A stretch of 64,000 nt of DNA from Luteimonas kalidii (GTDB lineage: Bacteria > Pseudomonadota > Gammaproteobacteria > Xanthomonadales > Xanthomonadaceae), in assembly GCF_029887935.1 (NCBI RefSeq), contig NZ_JARXRO010000020.1, positions 105,588 to 169,587 on the forward strand, read 5' to 3'. Made by a program: the position numbers and the translations under genes. Positions 1 to 10,300 of this stretch are shown piece by piece (positions within the stretch are counted from its first letter, which is position 1; each line of letters starts with the position of its first letter). The notes beneath the pieces were generated by a model. That model was not told the origin of the DNA and searched no databases. It saw only the letters and a list, made by a program, of their open reading frames with translations.

Positions 1-603
1 CCGTACGCGACCACCAAGCTGATCGCGGAGCAGGAGGTGCTGGCCGCCAACGGCACCGTCGTGGCCGACGGCGCGCAGCTGGCCACCGTCGCGCTGCGCC
101 CGCGGCTGATCTGGGGGCCGGGCGACCAGCAGATCCTGCCGCGCCTGGTCGAACGCGCGCAGGCCGGACGGCTGCGTTTCGTCGGTGGCGGCGACAACCT
201 GATCGACACCACCTACATCGACAACGCGGCCCAGGCCCATTTCGACGCGTTCGAGCACCTCGCCCCGGACGCCGCCTGCGCCGGTCGCGCGTATTTCATC
301 AGCAACGGCGAGCCCAGGCCGACGCGCGAGATCGTCAACGCGCTGCTCGCCGCGGCAGGCGCGCCCCAGGTGCAGGGCTTGATCCCGTTCGGGCTGGCGT
401 ATGCGATCGGCGCGGCGTGCGAGACGCTGTGGCCGTTGCTGCGGCTGCAGGGCGAGCCGCCGATGACGCGTTTCCTGGCCGAGCAGCTGAGCACGACGCA
501 CTGGTATTCGATGGCGCCCGCGACGCGGGATTTCGGCTACGTGCCACGGGTGACCATCGCCGAAGGGCTGCAGCGCCTGCAGGCTTCCCTGCAGCAGGAG
601 TGA
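1..603 (+). CDS. oleD: OleD-like NAD(P)-dependent 3-oxoacyl reductase / 3-beta-HSD family (5' truncated)
   Basis: The window opens inside this gene; 200 residues of the C-terminal part remain. The first visible residues contain the SDR active-site pattern YATTK (YxxxK, residues 2-6 of the fragment), followed by [11 protein letters not shown] and a [11 protein letters not shown] stretch, both typical of extended SDRs of the 3-beta-hydroxysteroid dehydrogenase/epimerase group. In xanthomonads the closest such protein is OleD, which reduces the 2-alkyl-3-keto acid made by OleA in long-chain olefin synthesis. The cofactor-binding Rossmann glycine motif lies outside the window. The OleD name is inferred from family style; another 3-beta-HSD-like epimerase is possible. 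Gene end TGA at 601-603. Confidence 0.7.
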   Translation, partial: PYATTKLIAEQEVLAANGTVVADGAQLATVALRPRLIWGPGDQQILPRLVERAQAGRLRFVGGGDNLIDTTYIDNAAQAHFDAFEHLAPDAACAGRAYFISNGEPRPTREIVNALLAAAGAPQVQGLIPFGLAYAIGAACETLWPLLRLQGEPPMTRFLAEQLSTTHWYSMAPATRDFGYVPRVTIAEGLQRLQASLQQE

Positions 604-740
604 ACCGGCCCACCGTCGCATCGTCCTGCTTTCACGACGGGATCACCCGGTGCTCACCCGGCCGCGACCCGGGCCCGCGTAGCGTTCGCCTGCACCCCCC
701 AATCCCTCGCGGCCAATGGCCGCCGCCCAGGAGACGCTCC

Positions 741-899
741 ATGCTCAGATACGCCGTCATCTTCTTCGTCATCGCGCTCATTGCCGCCGTGCTCGGCTTC
801 AGTGGCGTCGCCGGCGCGGCCACCAATATCGCCTGGATCCTGTTCGTGGTGTTCGTGATCCTGGCGATCGTGTCGCTGCTGCGCGGCAAGCGCGTCTAG
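741..899 (+). CDS. DUF1328 (YtjA-like) small membrane protein
   Basis: A 52-residue peptide starting [20 protein letters not shown], with two hydrophobic helices (about 4-22 and 30-46) joined by a [11 protein letters not shown] turn and a basic RGKRV tail. This is the usual size and pattern of DUF1328 proteins, found in the inner membrane of many proteobacteria; the function is unknown. The start at 741 is chosen because AGGAG lies at 729-733, 7 nt upstream, and because longer in-frame extensions upstream give low-complexity Arg/Pro sequence. It is monocistronic: a strong terminator follows at 923-951. Confidence 0.88.
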   Translation: MLRYAVIFFVIALIAAVLGFSGVAGAATNIAWILFVVFVILAIVSLLRGKRV

Positions 900-922
900 C
901 GCCATCGCGATTGCGAAACGCG

Positions 923-951
923 AAGGGCCCGCCGACCGGCGGGCCCTTTTT
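923..951 (+). terminator. Rho-independent terminator after the DUF1328 gene
   Basis: Perfect GC-rich stem: GGGCCCGCC (925-933) pairs with GGCGGGCCC (938-946), a 4-nt loop, extended by AA/TT outside, and followed by a run of five T (947-951). It lies 24 nt after the stop of the DUF1328 gene. It is the cleanest intrinsic terminator in the window. Confidence 0.9.
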
Positions 952-991
952 CATGGCCGATCCACGTCCTCGCGGCACGCGGGGCAGCCGC

Positions 992-1002
992 TACAATGCG
1001 AC
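992..1002 (+). promoter_or_regulatory. -10 element directly before ubiJ (probable leaderless start)
   Basis: TACAAT (992-997) matches five of six -10 consensus bases and is followed by only 5 nt before the ubiJ ATG (1003). There is no Shine-Dalgarno sequence. The expected transcription start would fall at or next to the A of the ATG. No convincing -35 is visible. Confidence 0.5.
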
Positions 1003-1653
1003 ATGGCCCTCTTCCCGCCCTCCCCATTCGACGCGATCAAGCCGATCGCCGGCCGCGCGCTGGAGGCGGCGCTCAACCGCGCGATCGCACTCGACCCCGA
1101 CACACGCGACGCGCTGGGCCGGCTCGACGGACGGCGCATCACGCTGGCGGTGCAGTCGCCCCCCATCGCCCTGTCGCTGCAGGTGTCGGGTGACCGGCTC
1201 GTGGTCGGCCCCGCGGACGCCGGGTCCGAACCCGACCTGGCGGTCAGCGCCACGCTAGCCGGCATGCTCGGGCAGTTGCCGTTCCTGCGCCGCGATGATG
1301 CCGCGCCGGTCGGCCGGGTGCGGGTCTCGGGCGATGCCGAACTCGCGCGCCAGTTGCAGCGCCTGGCCGAACGCTTCGACCCGGACTGGCAGCAGCCGTT
1401 CGTGTCCGTGTTCGGCGAGGTGGTCGGCGTGCAGCTGGCCAACGCCTTCGCCGGTGCGCTGGGACAGGCGCGCATCGTCGGGCGCAACCTGGCGCAGAGC
1501 GCGGCCGAGTACGTGACCGAGGAATCGCGCGACGTGGTCGCGCGCGCCGAACTCGACGCGTTCCTCGACGACGTCGACGTGCTGCGCGAGGACGTCGATC
1601 GCCTCGCCGCGCGCGTCGCGCGGATGGGCGCGCGGGTCGGGACCGGGGCGTGA
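1003..1653 (+). CDS. ubiJ: Ubiquinone biosynthesis accessory factor UbiJ (SCP2 domain)
   Basis: 216 residues. The N-terminal half (about 20-120) fits the SCP2 sterol-carrier fold seen in UbiJ, which binds lipid intermediates in the soluble Ubi complex that makes coenzyme Q. The C-terminal part is helical and charged, ending in a coiled-coil-like stretch ([22 protein letters not shown]). UbiJ has a low-similarity sequence, so the assignment rests mainly on length, domain order and the overlap with ubiB: the ubiB GTG overlaps the ubiJ TGA (GTGA, 1650-1653). The ubiE gene often found upstream is not here. Confidence 0.82.
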   Translation: MALFPPSPFDAIKPIAGRALEAALNRAIALDPDTRDALGRLDGRRITLAVQSPPIALSLQVSGDRLVVGPADAGSEPDLAVSATLAGMLGQLPFLRRDDAAPVGRVRVSGDAELARQLQRLAERFDPDWQQPFVSVFGEVVGVQLANAFAGALGQARIVGRNLAQSAAEYVTEESRDVVARAELDAFLDDVDVLREDVDRLAARVARMGARVGTGA

Positions 1654-3320
1654 ACACCGTCCTGCGCGCCGCACGCATCGGCCGCGTGCTGCTGCGCTAC
1701 CGGCTGGACGACCTGCTCGACCAGACCCCCGCCGAGCGCTGGCTGAAGCTGATGCGGCCGTTCGTGCCGCGCGCGCAGGCCGCGATCGCGGCCCAGTCGC
1801 GCGGTGCGCGCCTGCGGCTGGCGCTGCAGGAACTGGGGCCGATCTTCGTCAAGTTCGGGCAGATCCTCTCCACCCGACGCGACCTGCTGCCGCCGGACCT
1901 GGTGGACGAGCTTTCGCTGCTGCAGGATCAGGTCGCTCCATTCGATGGCGACGCCGCGCGCGCGATCGTCGAGTCCGAACTCGGTGCGCCGGTGGCCACG
2001 CTGTACGCCGCGTTCGAGACCGCGCCGCTGGCTTCGGCCTCGATCGCGCAGGTGCACGCCGCCACCCTGCACCCGGTGGGCGACGCGCCGCCGCGCGAGG
2101 TGGTGGTGAAGGTGCTGCGGCCCGGGATCGAGAAGCAGATCGCGGGCGACGTCGCCCTGCTCGGCAGCCTCGCCGCACTGGTCGACCGCACCCATCCCAA
2201 TGCCGACAAGATCCGCCCGCGCGAGATCGTGGCCGAGATCGAGAACACGCTGGCGGCCGAGCTCGACCTGCAGCGCGAAGGCGCCAACGCCTCGGTGCTG
2301 CGCCGCCACTGGCTCGATTCGGCCGACCTGTACGTGCCCGAGCCGATCTGGACCCACACCGCGCAGCGCGTGCTCACGCTCGAGCGCGTGCGCGGCATCA
2401 ACAGCGACGACATCGCCGCGCTGGATGCCGCCGGCATCGACCGCCGCGCGCTGGCCGCCAAGGGCGTGCGCGTGTTCTACACCCAGGTGTTCCGCGACAA
2501 CTTCTTCCATGCCGACGCGCACGCCGGCAACATCTGGGTCGACCCGGAACGTCGCGACAACCCGCGCTTCATCGCGCTGGATTTCGGGATCATGGGCCAG
2601 CTCTCCAGCGAGGACCAGTACTACCTCGCCGAGAACTTCATGGCGATCTTCAACAAGGACTACCGGCGCGTGGCCGAGCTGCACGTGCAGGCCGGCTGGA
2701 TGCCCGCGCATATCCGCATCGACGAACTCGAGGCCGCCGCGCGCGCCGTGTGCGAGCCGTACTTCACCCGGCCGCTGTCGGAGATCTCGCTCGGCGAGGT
2801 GCTGGGCAAGCTGTTCCGCACCGCGCAGCGCTACGAGCTGACCCTGCAGCCGCAGCTGATCCTGATGCAGAAGACCCTGCTGACGATCGAGGGCATCGGC
2901 CGCCTGCTGGACCCGAAGATCGACATCTGGGCGGTGGCGCGACCGGTGCTCGAGCGCATCCTGGTCGAGCGCTACAGTCCCCAGCGCCTGGCGGCCGAGT
3001 TCCGCAAGCGCATGCCCGAGATGGTCACCCGCGCGCCGGAGGTGCCGCGCCTGCTGCACGCGTGGCTGCAGCAGCAGGTCGAAGGGCGGCACGAACTGCG
3101 CATGCGTTCGCGCGACATCGTCGAGATCACGCAGACGCTCAAGACCATGCAGCGGCGGATCGTCGCCGCGATCCTCGGCGTCGGCCTGCTGATCGCCGCC
3201 GCGGTGCTGTACGCGCTCGAGGCCGGCGGCCCTGCCTTCCTCGGCGTGCCGCTGTCCTCCTGGGTCGCCGGCGTCGGCGGCCTGTGGGCGATCCTCGCGG
3301 CGCTGCCGCGGCGCGGCTAG
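1650..3320 (+). CDS. ubiB: Ubiquinone biosynthesis protein UbiB (ABC1/ADCK atypical kinase)
   Basis: 556 residues, close to the usual UbiB length. UbiB is an atypical protein-kinase-like ATPase needed for ubiquinone synthesis. The diagnostic KxGQ motif is visible in [23 protein letters not shown], followed by SIAQVHAA and VVVKVLRPG (nucleotide-binding lobe), [12 protein letters not shown] (catalytic-loop equivalent) and LDFGIMG (metal-binding DFG equivalent). Two C-terminal hydrophobic helices (about 510-550) anchor it in the inner membrane. The GTG start at 1650 is set by the 4-nt overlap with ubiJ, indicating translational coupling. Confidence 0.96.
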   Translation: MNTVLRAARIGRVLLRYRLDDLLDQTPAERWLKLMRPFVPRAQAAIAAQSRGARLRLALQELGPIFVKFGQILSTRRDLLPPDLVDELSLLQDQVAPFDGDAARAIVESELGAPVATLYAAFETAPLASASIAQVHAATLHPVGDAPPREVVVKVLRPGIEKQIAGDVALLGSLAALVDRTHPNADKIRPREIVAEIENTLAAELDLQREGANASVLRRHWLDSADLYVPEPIWTHTAQRVLTLERVRGINSDDIAALDAAGIDRRALAAKGVRVFYTQVFRDNFFHADAHAGNIWVDPERRDNPRFIALDFGIMGQLSSEDQYYLAENFMAIFNKDYRRVAELHVQAGWMPAHIRIDELEAAARAVCEPYFTRPLSEISLGEVLGKLFRTAQRYELTLQPQLILMQKTLLTIEGIGRLLDPKIDIWAVARPVLERILVERYSPQRLAAEFRKRMPEMVTRAPEVPRLLHAWLQQQVEGRHELRMRSRDIVEITQTLKTMQRRIVAAILGVGLLIAAAVLYALEAGGPAFLGVPLSSWVAGVGGLWAILAALPRRG

Positions 3321-3443
3321 TCGCGGCACGTTCGCGGAACCGCCGGGCGGCGGTCGCCATTCCGGTCGTTTTCCGCGTGTTTCGTCCGGTGGAACTGTGA
3401 TCCCCGTCGCGTCGGGATGTTTCAAACCTGTTAATTCTTGCGT

Positions 3444-3460
3444 GGGGACCGCAGGTCCCC
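3444..3460 (+). promoter_or_regulatory. Perfect hairpin in the leader of the first TonB receptor gene
   Basis: GGGGACC (3444-3450) and GGTCCCC (3454-3460) form a 7-bp perfect stem with a GCA loop, 54 nt before the start codon. There is no T-run, so it is not an intrinsic terminator. It may be an operator or an mRNA structure; the function is unknown. The rest of 3321-3514 has no convincing sigma-70 promoter. Confidence 0.3.
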
Positions 3461-3514
3461 GCGCCGGTCCTGTGGGGGGAGCCGGGCGACCTCCCACTCG
3501 CAAGGACTCCGCCC

Positions 3515-6127
3515 ATGATCAATGCACGCGCGTGCACGACGCTTCGAATTTCCAGCACCCCGCTGGCCATCGCGATCCGCTCGGCCCTGGTTCTCGCCAC
3601 CCTGGCCGCAGGCGCCACCGCCATGGCGCAGACCCCGCCGCCCACCGACGGAACCGCCGGTTCGGACGCCGCCACCCTGGACACGGTGTCCGTACTCGGC
3701 TCGCGCAACAAGCCGCGTTCGGTGTCCTCGTCGGCGGTGCCGATCGACATCATCGGCGGCGATGAGTTCCGCAACCAGGGCGCCACCGATGCGCTCGACC
3801 AGCTGCGCGTGGTGGTGCCCTCGTTCAACGTCAGCACCATCCCGATCGACGACGCGGCCAGCCTGGTACGCCCGGCCAACCTGCGCGGGCTGCCGCCGGA
3901 CAATACCCTGGTGCTGGTCAACGGCAAGCGCTTCCACCGCTCGGCGGTGATCACCTTCCTGGGCCATGGCCTGTCGGACGGGTCGCAGGGTCCGGACATC
4001 TCGGTGTTCCCGTCGCTGGCGCTGGAGCAGGTGGAAGTGCTGCGCGACGGCGCCGCGGCGCAGTACGGCTCCGATGCGATCGCCGGCGTGCTCAACTTCA
4101 GCCTCAAGCGGCTCGACACGGGCGGCGCCGTGGAAGCTTTCGCCGGCGAGTATTACGAGGGCGACGGATTCTCGCAGGTCTACAGCGCGCAGATCGGTAT
4201 GCCGCTCACCGCCAGCGGCTTCGCCACCTTCACCGCGGAATGGCGCCAGGCCGATCCGACGTCGCGCAGCGTGCAGCGCGACGATGCCGCCGAGGCGATC
4301 GCCGCCGGCTATCCGGCGGTGCCGGTACCGGCGCAGGTCTGGGGCTCGCCCGAGGTGAAGGAGGACGCGAAGTTCGTCGCCAACCTCGGGATCACGGGGG
4401 AAAGCGTCGAGGCCTACCTGTTCGGCAACTACGCGCAGCGCGAGATCGACGGCGGGTTCTACTACCGCAGTCCGACCGGACGTTCGGGCGTCTACACCAA
4501 CGACGGCGGGCAGACGCTGCTGGTGGGTTCGCCCAGCGGCGCGGCCTGTCCGACGATCGCGCTGCGCGATGCCGACGGCAACCTGTTGCCTTACGCGACG
4601 GTGAGCGGTGCGGTGGCGGCGCTGCCGGGCGACTGCTTCTCGTTCCTGTCGCTGTTCCCGGGCGGCTTCACCCCGCGCTTCGGCGGCGAGCTGGAGGACA
4701 TGTCGGTGACGGGCGGCCTGCGCGGCATGTGGGGCGACGGATGGTCGTGGGACGCGAGCGTCAGCTACGGCAGGAACGAGATCGACTTCTACATCTACAA
4801 CACGGTCAACGCCTCGCTCGGCCCGGCCCAGCCATCGGGCTATTTCTTCCGGCCGGGCGGCAACGTGCAGACCGAGACCGGCGTCAACTTCGACATCGGC
4901 AAGGACATCGCCACCGGTTTCACCAGCGAGCCGCTGCGACTGGCGGCGGGCCTGGAATGGCGCGATGAGGAATTCCAGACGCGCCAGGGCGATGCGCCCT
5001 CGACCGGGATCGGGCCGCTGACCGAGCAGGGCTTCGCCATCGGCTCCAACGGCTTCAACGGCTTCAGTCCGCGCACGGCCGGCACCTGGAGCCGCAGCAA
5101 CTGGGCCGCCTATGTCGACGTCGAGGCGATGTTCACCGATCGCTTCCTGCTCGCGGCGGCGCTGCGCTACGAGGATTTCGACGATTTCGGCACCACCACC
5201 AACGGCAAGCTCACCGCGCGCTACGACTTCACCGACGCGTTCGCCGTGCGCGCCGCCGCCAGCACCGGCTTCCGCGCGCCGACGCCGGGGCAGGCGAACG
5301 TCAGCCAGATCACCACCGCCTTCGTCGGCACCGAACTGCGCGACGTCGCCACCCTGCCGCCGACCAACATCATCGCCGAGCTCAAGGGTGCGCAACCGCT
5401 GGCGCCCGAGGAATCGACCAACCTCTCGCTGGGCCTGGTGTTCGACAGCGGTCCCTGGCTGTTCACCGCCGACGCCTACCGGATCCGGACCGAGGACCGG
5501 ATCGCGCTCTCGCGCTACTTCGCGCTCACCGACGAGGAACGCGAGCAGCTGGTGGAGTCGGGCGCGACCGAGGCCGCTTCGCTGAGCGAGGTGACCTACT
5601 TCGGCAACGCCTTCGACACCACCACCACCGGGCTGGACGTGGTCACCAGCTACCAGAGCGAACTGTTCGGCGCCAGCACCACGTTCTCGCTCGCTGCGAA
5701 CTGGAACCGCACCGAGGTCGACCGCTACGACGCCGACTTCATCGACGAGGCGCGGGTGTACAAGATCGAGGAATCGCTGCCCACCACCAAGGGTTACTTC
5801 AGCGTGCTGCACCAGCGCGAGGTGTTCCACGCCAACCTGCGGCTGAGCTACTACGGATCGTGGTTCGAGGACCACCTCGACAGCGGCGTGATCAGCGCCG
5901 AGGACGGCGGGCTGCCGATCTACGGGGACAGCGCGGTGATCGTCGACGCCGAGGTGGGCTGGAGGTTCGCCAACGGTGTGTACGTCAACGTCGGCGCGCA
6001 GAACCTGTTCGACGAAACGCCCGACGACAATCCCTGGGGCGGGATCGCCGGCGCGGCCTATCCCGTGCATTCGCCCTACGGGTTCAACGGCGGCTTCTAC
6101 TACGCGCGGGTGGGCTGGAAGTTCTAG
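3515..6127 (+). CDS. TonB-dependent receptor (outer membrane transporter)
   Basis: 870 residues. The N-terminus has a signal peptide ending near AMAQ (about residue 37), followed by LDTVSVLGSRNKP, a TonB-box-like segment. The plug domain follows, with typical VLVNGKRFHRS and [25 protein letters not shown] motifs, then the 22-strand barrel, ending in an aromatic residue (YYARVGWKF) as expected for BAM-dependent insertion. The substrate cannot be read from sequence. The start is supported by AAGGA at 3502-3506. Only two cysteines are visible in the mature part (GAACPT... GDCFSF), probably one loop disulfide. The stop shares a CTAG with the convergent gene at 6124. Confidence 0.93.
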   Translation: MINARACTTLRISSTPLAIAIRSALVLATLAAGATAMAQTPPPTDGTAGSDAATLDTVSVLGSRNKPRSVSSSAVPIDIIGGDEFRNQGATDALDQLRVVVPSFNVSTIPIDDAASLVRPANLRGLPPDNTLVLVNGKRFHRSAVITFLGHGLSDGSQGPDISVFPSLALEQVEVLRDGAAAQYGSDAIAGVLNFSLKRLDTGGAVEAFAGEYYEGDGFSQVYSAQIGMPLTASGFATFTAEWRQADPTSRSVQRDDAAEAIAAGYPAVPVPAQVWGSPEVKEDAKFVANLGITGESVEAYLFGNYAQREIDGGFYYRSPTGRSGVYTNDGGQTLLVGSPSGAACPTIALRDADGNLLPYATVSGAVAALPGDCFSFLSLFPGGFTPRFGGELEDMSVTGGLRGMWGDGWSWDASVSYGRNEIDFYIYNTVNASLGPAQPSGYFFRPGGNVQTETGVNFDIGKDIATGFTSEPLRLAAGLEWRDEEFQTRQGDAPSTGIGPLTEQGFAIGSNGFNGFSPRTAGTWSRSNWAAYVDVEAMFTDRFLLAAALRYEDFDDFGTTTNGKLTARYDFTDAFAVRAAASTGFRAPTPGQANVSQITTAFVGTELRDVATLPPTNIIAELKGAQPLAPEESTNLSLGLVFDSGPWLFTADAYRIRTEDRIALSRYFALTDEEREQLVESGATEAASLSEVTYFGNAFDTTTTGLDVVTSYQSELFGASTTFSLAANWNRTEVDRYDADFIDEARVYKIEESLPTTKGYFSVLHQREVFHANLRLSYYGSWFEDHLDSGVISAEDGGLPIYGDSAVIVDAEVGWRFANGVYVNVGAQNLFDETPDDNPWGGIAGAAYPVHSPYGFNGGFYYARVGWKF

Positions 6128-6552
6128 CGGGCCGCGTCCCCGGGCGGTCCGCGTCGTGCGGGCCGCCTGCGGTCAAAGCCTGCGGCCAGCCGCCAGCCCA
6201 GCCACACCTGCAGCGGCAGCGACGCGAGCAGCCCGAGCGTGAACCAGGAGGGGAAGTCCGCCCCCATGGTGATGGCGGCGTACAAGGCGGCGGTCAGGTA
6301 GGTCGCGAAGAACGCCCACGCGTGCGCCCGCCGCGCAACCGCTGCGGCTGCCACGCCGACGAAGGCGCCCGTGGTGCCCGCCGCGAACACCCAGGCCAGG
6401 TCGACCGCCAGCCGCAACGTGCCGCCCCGCGGCAGGCCGACCGCCTCCGACAGCCAGCCGCCGACCAGGTTCACGGTCGGAATCGAGACGACCGCGAGCG
6501 CGATGGCGGCGAGGCTGCGGGCGGCGATGGTCCAGCGCGACGGGGCAGGCAT
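6124..6552 (-). CDS. Hypothetical four-helix membrane protein
   Basis: 142 residues starting MPAPSRWTIAARSLAAIAL. Four hydrophobic segments are visible (about 10-30, 47-68, 75-95, 103-123), with a basic C-terminal tail (RRRPARRG). I do not recognise the family. The start at 6552 is favoured because an AGGA lies about 10 nt upstream and the longer frame upstream is Arg-rich nonsense. It ends convergently with the TonB receptor: the stops overlap in CTAG (6124-6127). Confidence 0.6.
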   Translation of the reverse strand: MPAPSRWTIAARSLAAIALAVVSIPTVNLVGGWLSEAVGLPRGGTLRLAVDLAWVFAAGTTGAFVGVAAAAVARRAHAWAFFATYLTAALYAAITMGADFPSWFTLGLLASLPLQVWLGWRLAAGFDRRRPARRGPPGDAAR

Positions 6553-6712
6553 GCAGCGGGTTCCTCGGAGCGGACAGGATGATGAACGGCGCAGGCGGCT
6601 GCAACGCCTGCGACGCATGGTGTTGTTGACTCCGCATGCACGCCGCCTTCGCGCGTTGTGAGCAGGGCGAGGTCCAGCATGTCGTGCTCCATCCCCCCAA
6701 CGGAGTAAGACC

Positions 6713-7282
6713 ATGAGTCATCTCGCAGGCAAGCGCGTCGCCATCCTCGCCGCCGACGGCTTCGAACAGTCCGAACTGCTCGAACCGCTCAAGGCGCTCA
6801 AGCAGCACGAGGCGACGGTCGACGTGGTCTCGCCCGGATCCGGGCAGATCCAGGGCTTCAAGCATTTCGAAAAGGGCGAGCAGGTGGCGGTCGACATCAA
6901 GCTGTCCGAGGCCGACGCCGGCAAGTACGATGCCCTGGTGATCCCCGGCGGCCTGTTCAACCCCGATGCGCTGCGCGTGGACGATCAGGCGCTGGCCTTC
7001 ACCCGCGAATTCTTCAAGGCCGGCAAGCCGGTGGCGGCGATCTGCCACGGTCCCTGGGTCCTGGCCAATGCCGACGTGCTCAAGGGCCGGACGGTGACCT
7101 CGGTGCCCAACATCCGCAAGGACCTCGAGAACGCGGGCGCGAAATGGGTCGACGAGGAAGTCGTCGTCGACCAGGGCCTGATCACCAGCCGCACCCCCGA
7201 CGACCTGCCGGCGTTCTGCGCCAAGCTGGTCGAGGAGATCGACGAGGGCAAGCACGGCGGCCAGAAGCGCTCGGTCGCCTGA
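6713..7282 (+). CDS. DJ-1/PfpI family protein (YhbO/PfpI-like)
   Basis: 189 residues of the class I glutamine-amidotransferase-like DJ-1/PfpI fold. The nucleophile elbow AAICHGPW places Cys111 next to His112, and Glu18 in ADGFEQSE is the third conserved residue. This subgroup (PfpI/YhbO) has been described as stress-induced protease or glyoxalase/deglycase; the biochemical role is debated. GGAG about 7 nt before the ATG supports the start. It is monocistronic, convergent with tamB, and followed by a strong inverted repeat at 7302-7331. Confidence 0.9.
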   Translation: MSHLAGKRVAILAADGFEQSELLEPLKALKQHEATVDVVSPGSGQIQGFKHFEKGEQVAVDIKLSEADAGKYDALVIPGGLFNPDALRVDDQALAFTREFFKAGKPVAAICHGPWVLANADVLKGRTVTSVPNIRKDLENAGAKWVDEEVVVDQGLITSRTPDDLPAFCAKLVEEIDEGKHGGQKRSVA

Positions 7283-7301
7283 TCCGATCGCGTTGCGACG
7301 A

Positions 7302-7331
7302 TGCGGCGCCGTCCGGCCGGGCGGCGCCGCA
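7302..7331. terminator. Terminator-like perfect inverted repeat between convergent genes
   Basis: TGCGGCGCCG (7302-7311) and CGGCGCCGCA (7322-7331) form a perfect 10-bp stem with a 10-nt loop between the convergent pfpI-like gene and tamB. No U-tract lies on either side, so the terminator role is inferred from position and stability. Confidence 0.5.
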
Positions 7332-7386
7332 CGCGTGTCCGGTCGCCGTGCATGCGCCCGGAAATGCGGAGATGCGCCAGCGGGCG

Positions 7387-10300
7387 CTAGTCGCGCTCGT
7401 GGCGATAGTTGATCGAGCCGCGGCTTTCCAGCGTGCTCGATTCGATCTCGACGTCGAAGCCCTTGCGCAGCAGGTACTTCAGCGTGAGTACCTGGCCGGT
7501 CCCCAGCAGCGACACCCCGAAGCCGACGTACAGCCGCGGCGAGAGCTGCTTGCCGAAGCCGAGCACGCTGCCGCCGAGCGCACGCGATTCCGACACGCCC
7601 GCGTTGTCCAGCCCGATCCGTGCGCCCAGCTGGCCGGCGAGCATGCTGCCGCCGGCGGTGAGCGCCGCCGACGCCGCGTCGAGCTGCCGGCCCTCGGTGC
7701 TCGACAGGTTCGACAGCGGACGACCGAGCGCGAGATAGGACAGCGCCTGTGAATCGTCGGTGGCCGGGTCGGTCCAGACCTGGGCCTGCGGCGCCGAGGC
7801 GCGACCGGTGACGCTGATGCCGGCGGTGACGTCGTGCGCCTCGATCTCGCGTTCGGCGCGGATGTCGAGCAGCGGATCGGACACCGGACCGTTGAACGTC
7901 AGGCGCCCGCGCGTGACCTGGAGCTTCTGGCCATAGGCACTGTATTGCCCGCCGACCTCCAGCATCCCGCTGCCGGTCATCTCGCGCCCGGGCTGGGCGC
8001 GCACGTGCATGCGGCCGCCCAATGTTCCGTCGAGCCCGAAGCCGCGCAGACGCACGTCCTCGCCCATCGCCAGGGTCAGGTCCAGCTGCAGGGGCGATGC
8101 GGCGCCTGCGTCGGGATCGACCGGGTCGAGCACCACCACATCCGGCGACACCGACACACCCCGCTCGAGCCGCTCGAGGTCGAGCATCGCGCTGGGCACG
8201 GTGACAGTGCCCGACACCGACAGCGGCTGGCCGGCCGCGTAGCGCACCTCGATCTCGGGATCGGCCACGATGCGCAGGTCGCGCGTATCCGACAGCAGCA
8301 CGTCGTCACCGCGCACGCGCAGCAGCAGCGGCGCATTGGTGTCGCGCCAGTCCAGGCTGCCGTCGAGCGCCAGCACGCCCTCGCCCGAGCGCACGCTGCC
8401 GGTGATGCGCGCGGCGCCGTCGGGCTGCGCGAGCAGGCTGACGTCGCCCTGTTCGAGCACGATGCCCAGCGACGGCACCTCGGTGCTGAAGTCCGTCAGG
8501 CGCGCCTGCCCGCCGAGCGCAGGCTGCCCGCGGGTGCCGCCCAGGTCGATGTTGGCGCTCAGCCGTCCGGTGGGCTCGACGATGTCGGGCGACAGCAGCT
8601 CCACCCAGGTCAGCTCATCGGTATCGGCGACGATCTCGCCGTCCAGCGGCGAGGTCGCGTCCCAGCCGGTGGCGATGCGCGCGCGCACGTGGCCGTCCTC
8701 GTTGAACACGGTGGCCATCGTCGCTTCGATCCGTGCCGGGTCGAATTCTGCGTCGAGCCGCAGGTCGCGGTACTGCAGCAGGTCCCGGCGCGAGCGTTCG
8801 CTGTTGCGCAGGCCGCCCTCGGCCGAGCGCACCGACACGCTGCCCTGCCACGCGCGCCCGGCGGGCCGCAGTTCGCCATCCAGGTCGATCTCGCCGCGCA
8901 ACAGCCATGGCCGCCCGCCCTCGCGCTCGGGCAGGTAGGGCGTGGCCAGCGCCAGCGGCAGTCCCGTGCCCTCGACCCGCAGCCCGCGCCGCGGCCACTG
9001 CGCGTCGGCGCAGAGCGAACCGCCGTCGGACGCGGCGAAGCAGCTGCGCGTGAGCGTCCAGTCCGCGCCGTCGACGGTGTACTGCGCCGGCGCCTGCAGG
9101 CGCCAGGTCGCGCCCCGCGTGGGCTGCAACTCGAACGCACCCAGCGCGCCGCTCCAGCGCGTGCCGCGCCGTCGTGCCGTGCCCTGCAGCGCGAGGGTGC
9201 CCAGCGCTTCGCTGCGCGCCTGTGCGTCCAGCTGGAGATCCTCGACCGCCCCGCGCGCGTCGATCCGCACGCTGTCGAGCGCCACGCCTGCCTGCACGCC
9301 GCTGCCTTCCAGCACCAGGGCGCCATTGGCGCGCGACCACGGCATCCGCCCCTGTGCGCGCAGCGACTGCGCGGCGTAGTCGCCCCAGCGCAGGCCGCTG
9401 CCGGTGAGGTCGGCCTCGAGGTCCGGCGCGCTGCGCGTGCCGCGCGCCTGCAGCGTGCCGCGCAGCATGCCGGACGCGTCGGGCAGCAGGTCGGCGAGGT
9501 CGAGCGGCGCGAAGCGCGCGTCGAGTTCGAGCGTCTCGCGCACGAAGCCGTCCGCCTCCAGCCGGCTGTCGCCGAGGCTGAGCGCGACCTCGCCCTCGTA
9601 GTCGGTGCGGGTGCTGCCGGTGGCCGGGCCAAGGATCGCCACGCGCGCCTGGCCACCGAGGCGGCGCCCACGCAGGGTGCCGCCGAGCGAGTCGGCGTCG
9701 ACCGTGATGTCCAGGCCACCGTCGGCGCGCGTCGCGCCGGTGCTGGCCAGCTGGCCATCGACCGCGCCATCCCAGCCGGGCGCGAAGTACCCGGGGTCGA
9801 AGCCGGCCAGTGCCGCGTCGATGCGCCAGCCCAGGACCGGCGCCCAGGCGGCCTCGCCGGTCGCGTCGAGCGTGCCCGAGGGCATGGTCGCGCGCAGCGT
9901 CTGCAGCCGCAGGCGTTCCAGGTTGCCGCGACCGGTGAAATCGACCGCGGCCTGCAGCGCATCGCGTTCGAGCGTGGCCTTGCCGGTGGCGGTCCAGTCG
10001 CGGCTGCGGCCGGCGATGCCGAAGTCGGCGTCGACGCCGATCGCGGGCGCGGGATCGGCCGGCTCGGGATCGGCCGTCTCCGTCGTGCCGCCGAACCGCA
10101 GTCCGCGCGCGTTGATCGCGAACTGGAAGCGCGCGTCGCGCGGCTCGCGGAAATCGCCTTGTCCGCTGGCGCGGATGCGTCCGTCGAAGACGTCAAACAC
10201 CAGCGGCTGCAGCGACAGCACCTGGTCCTCAAGCCTGATCTTCGAGGGCTGCAGCACCGCCTCCAGCGTGCCCTGGCGGAAGGTGCCGCGCAGGTCCGCG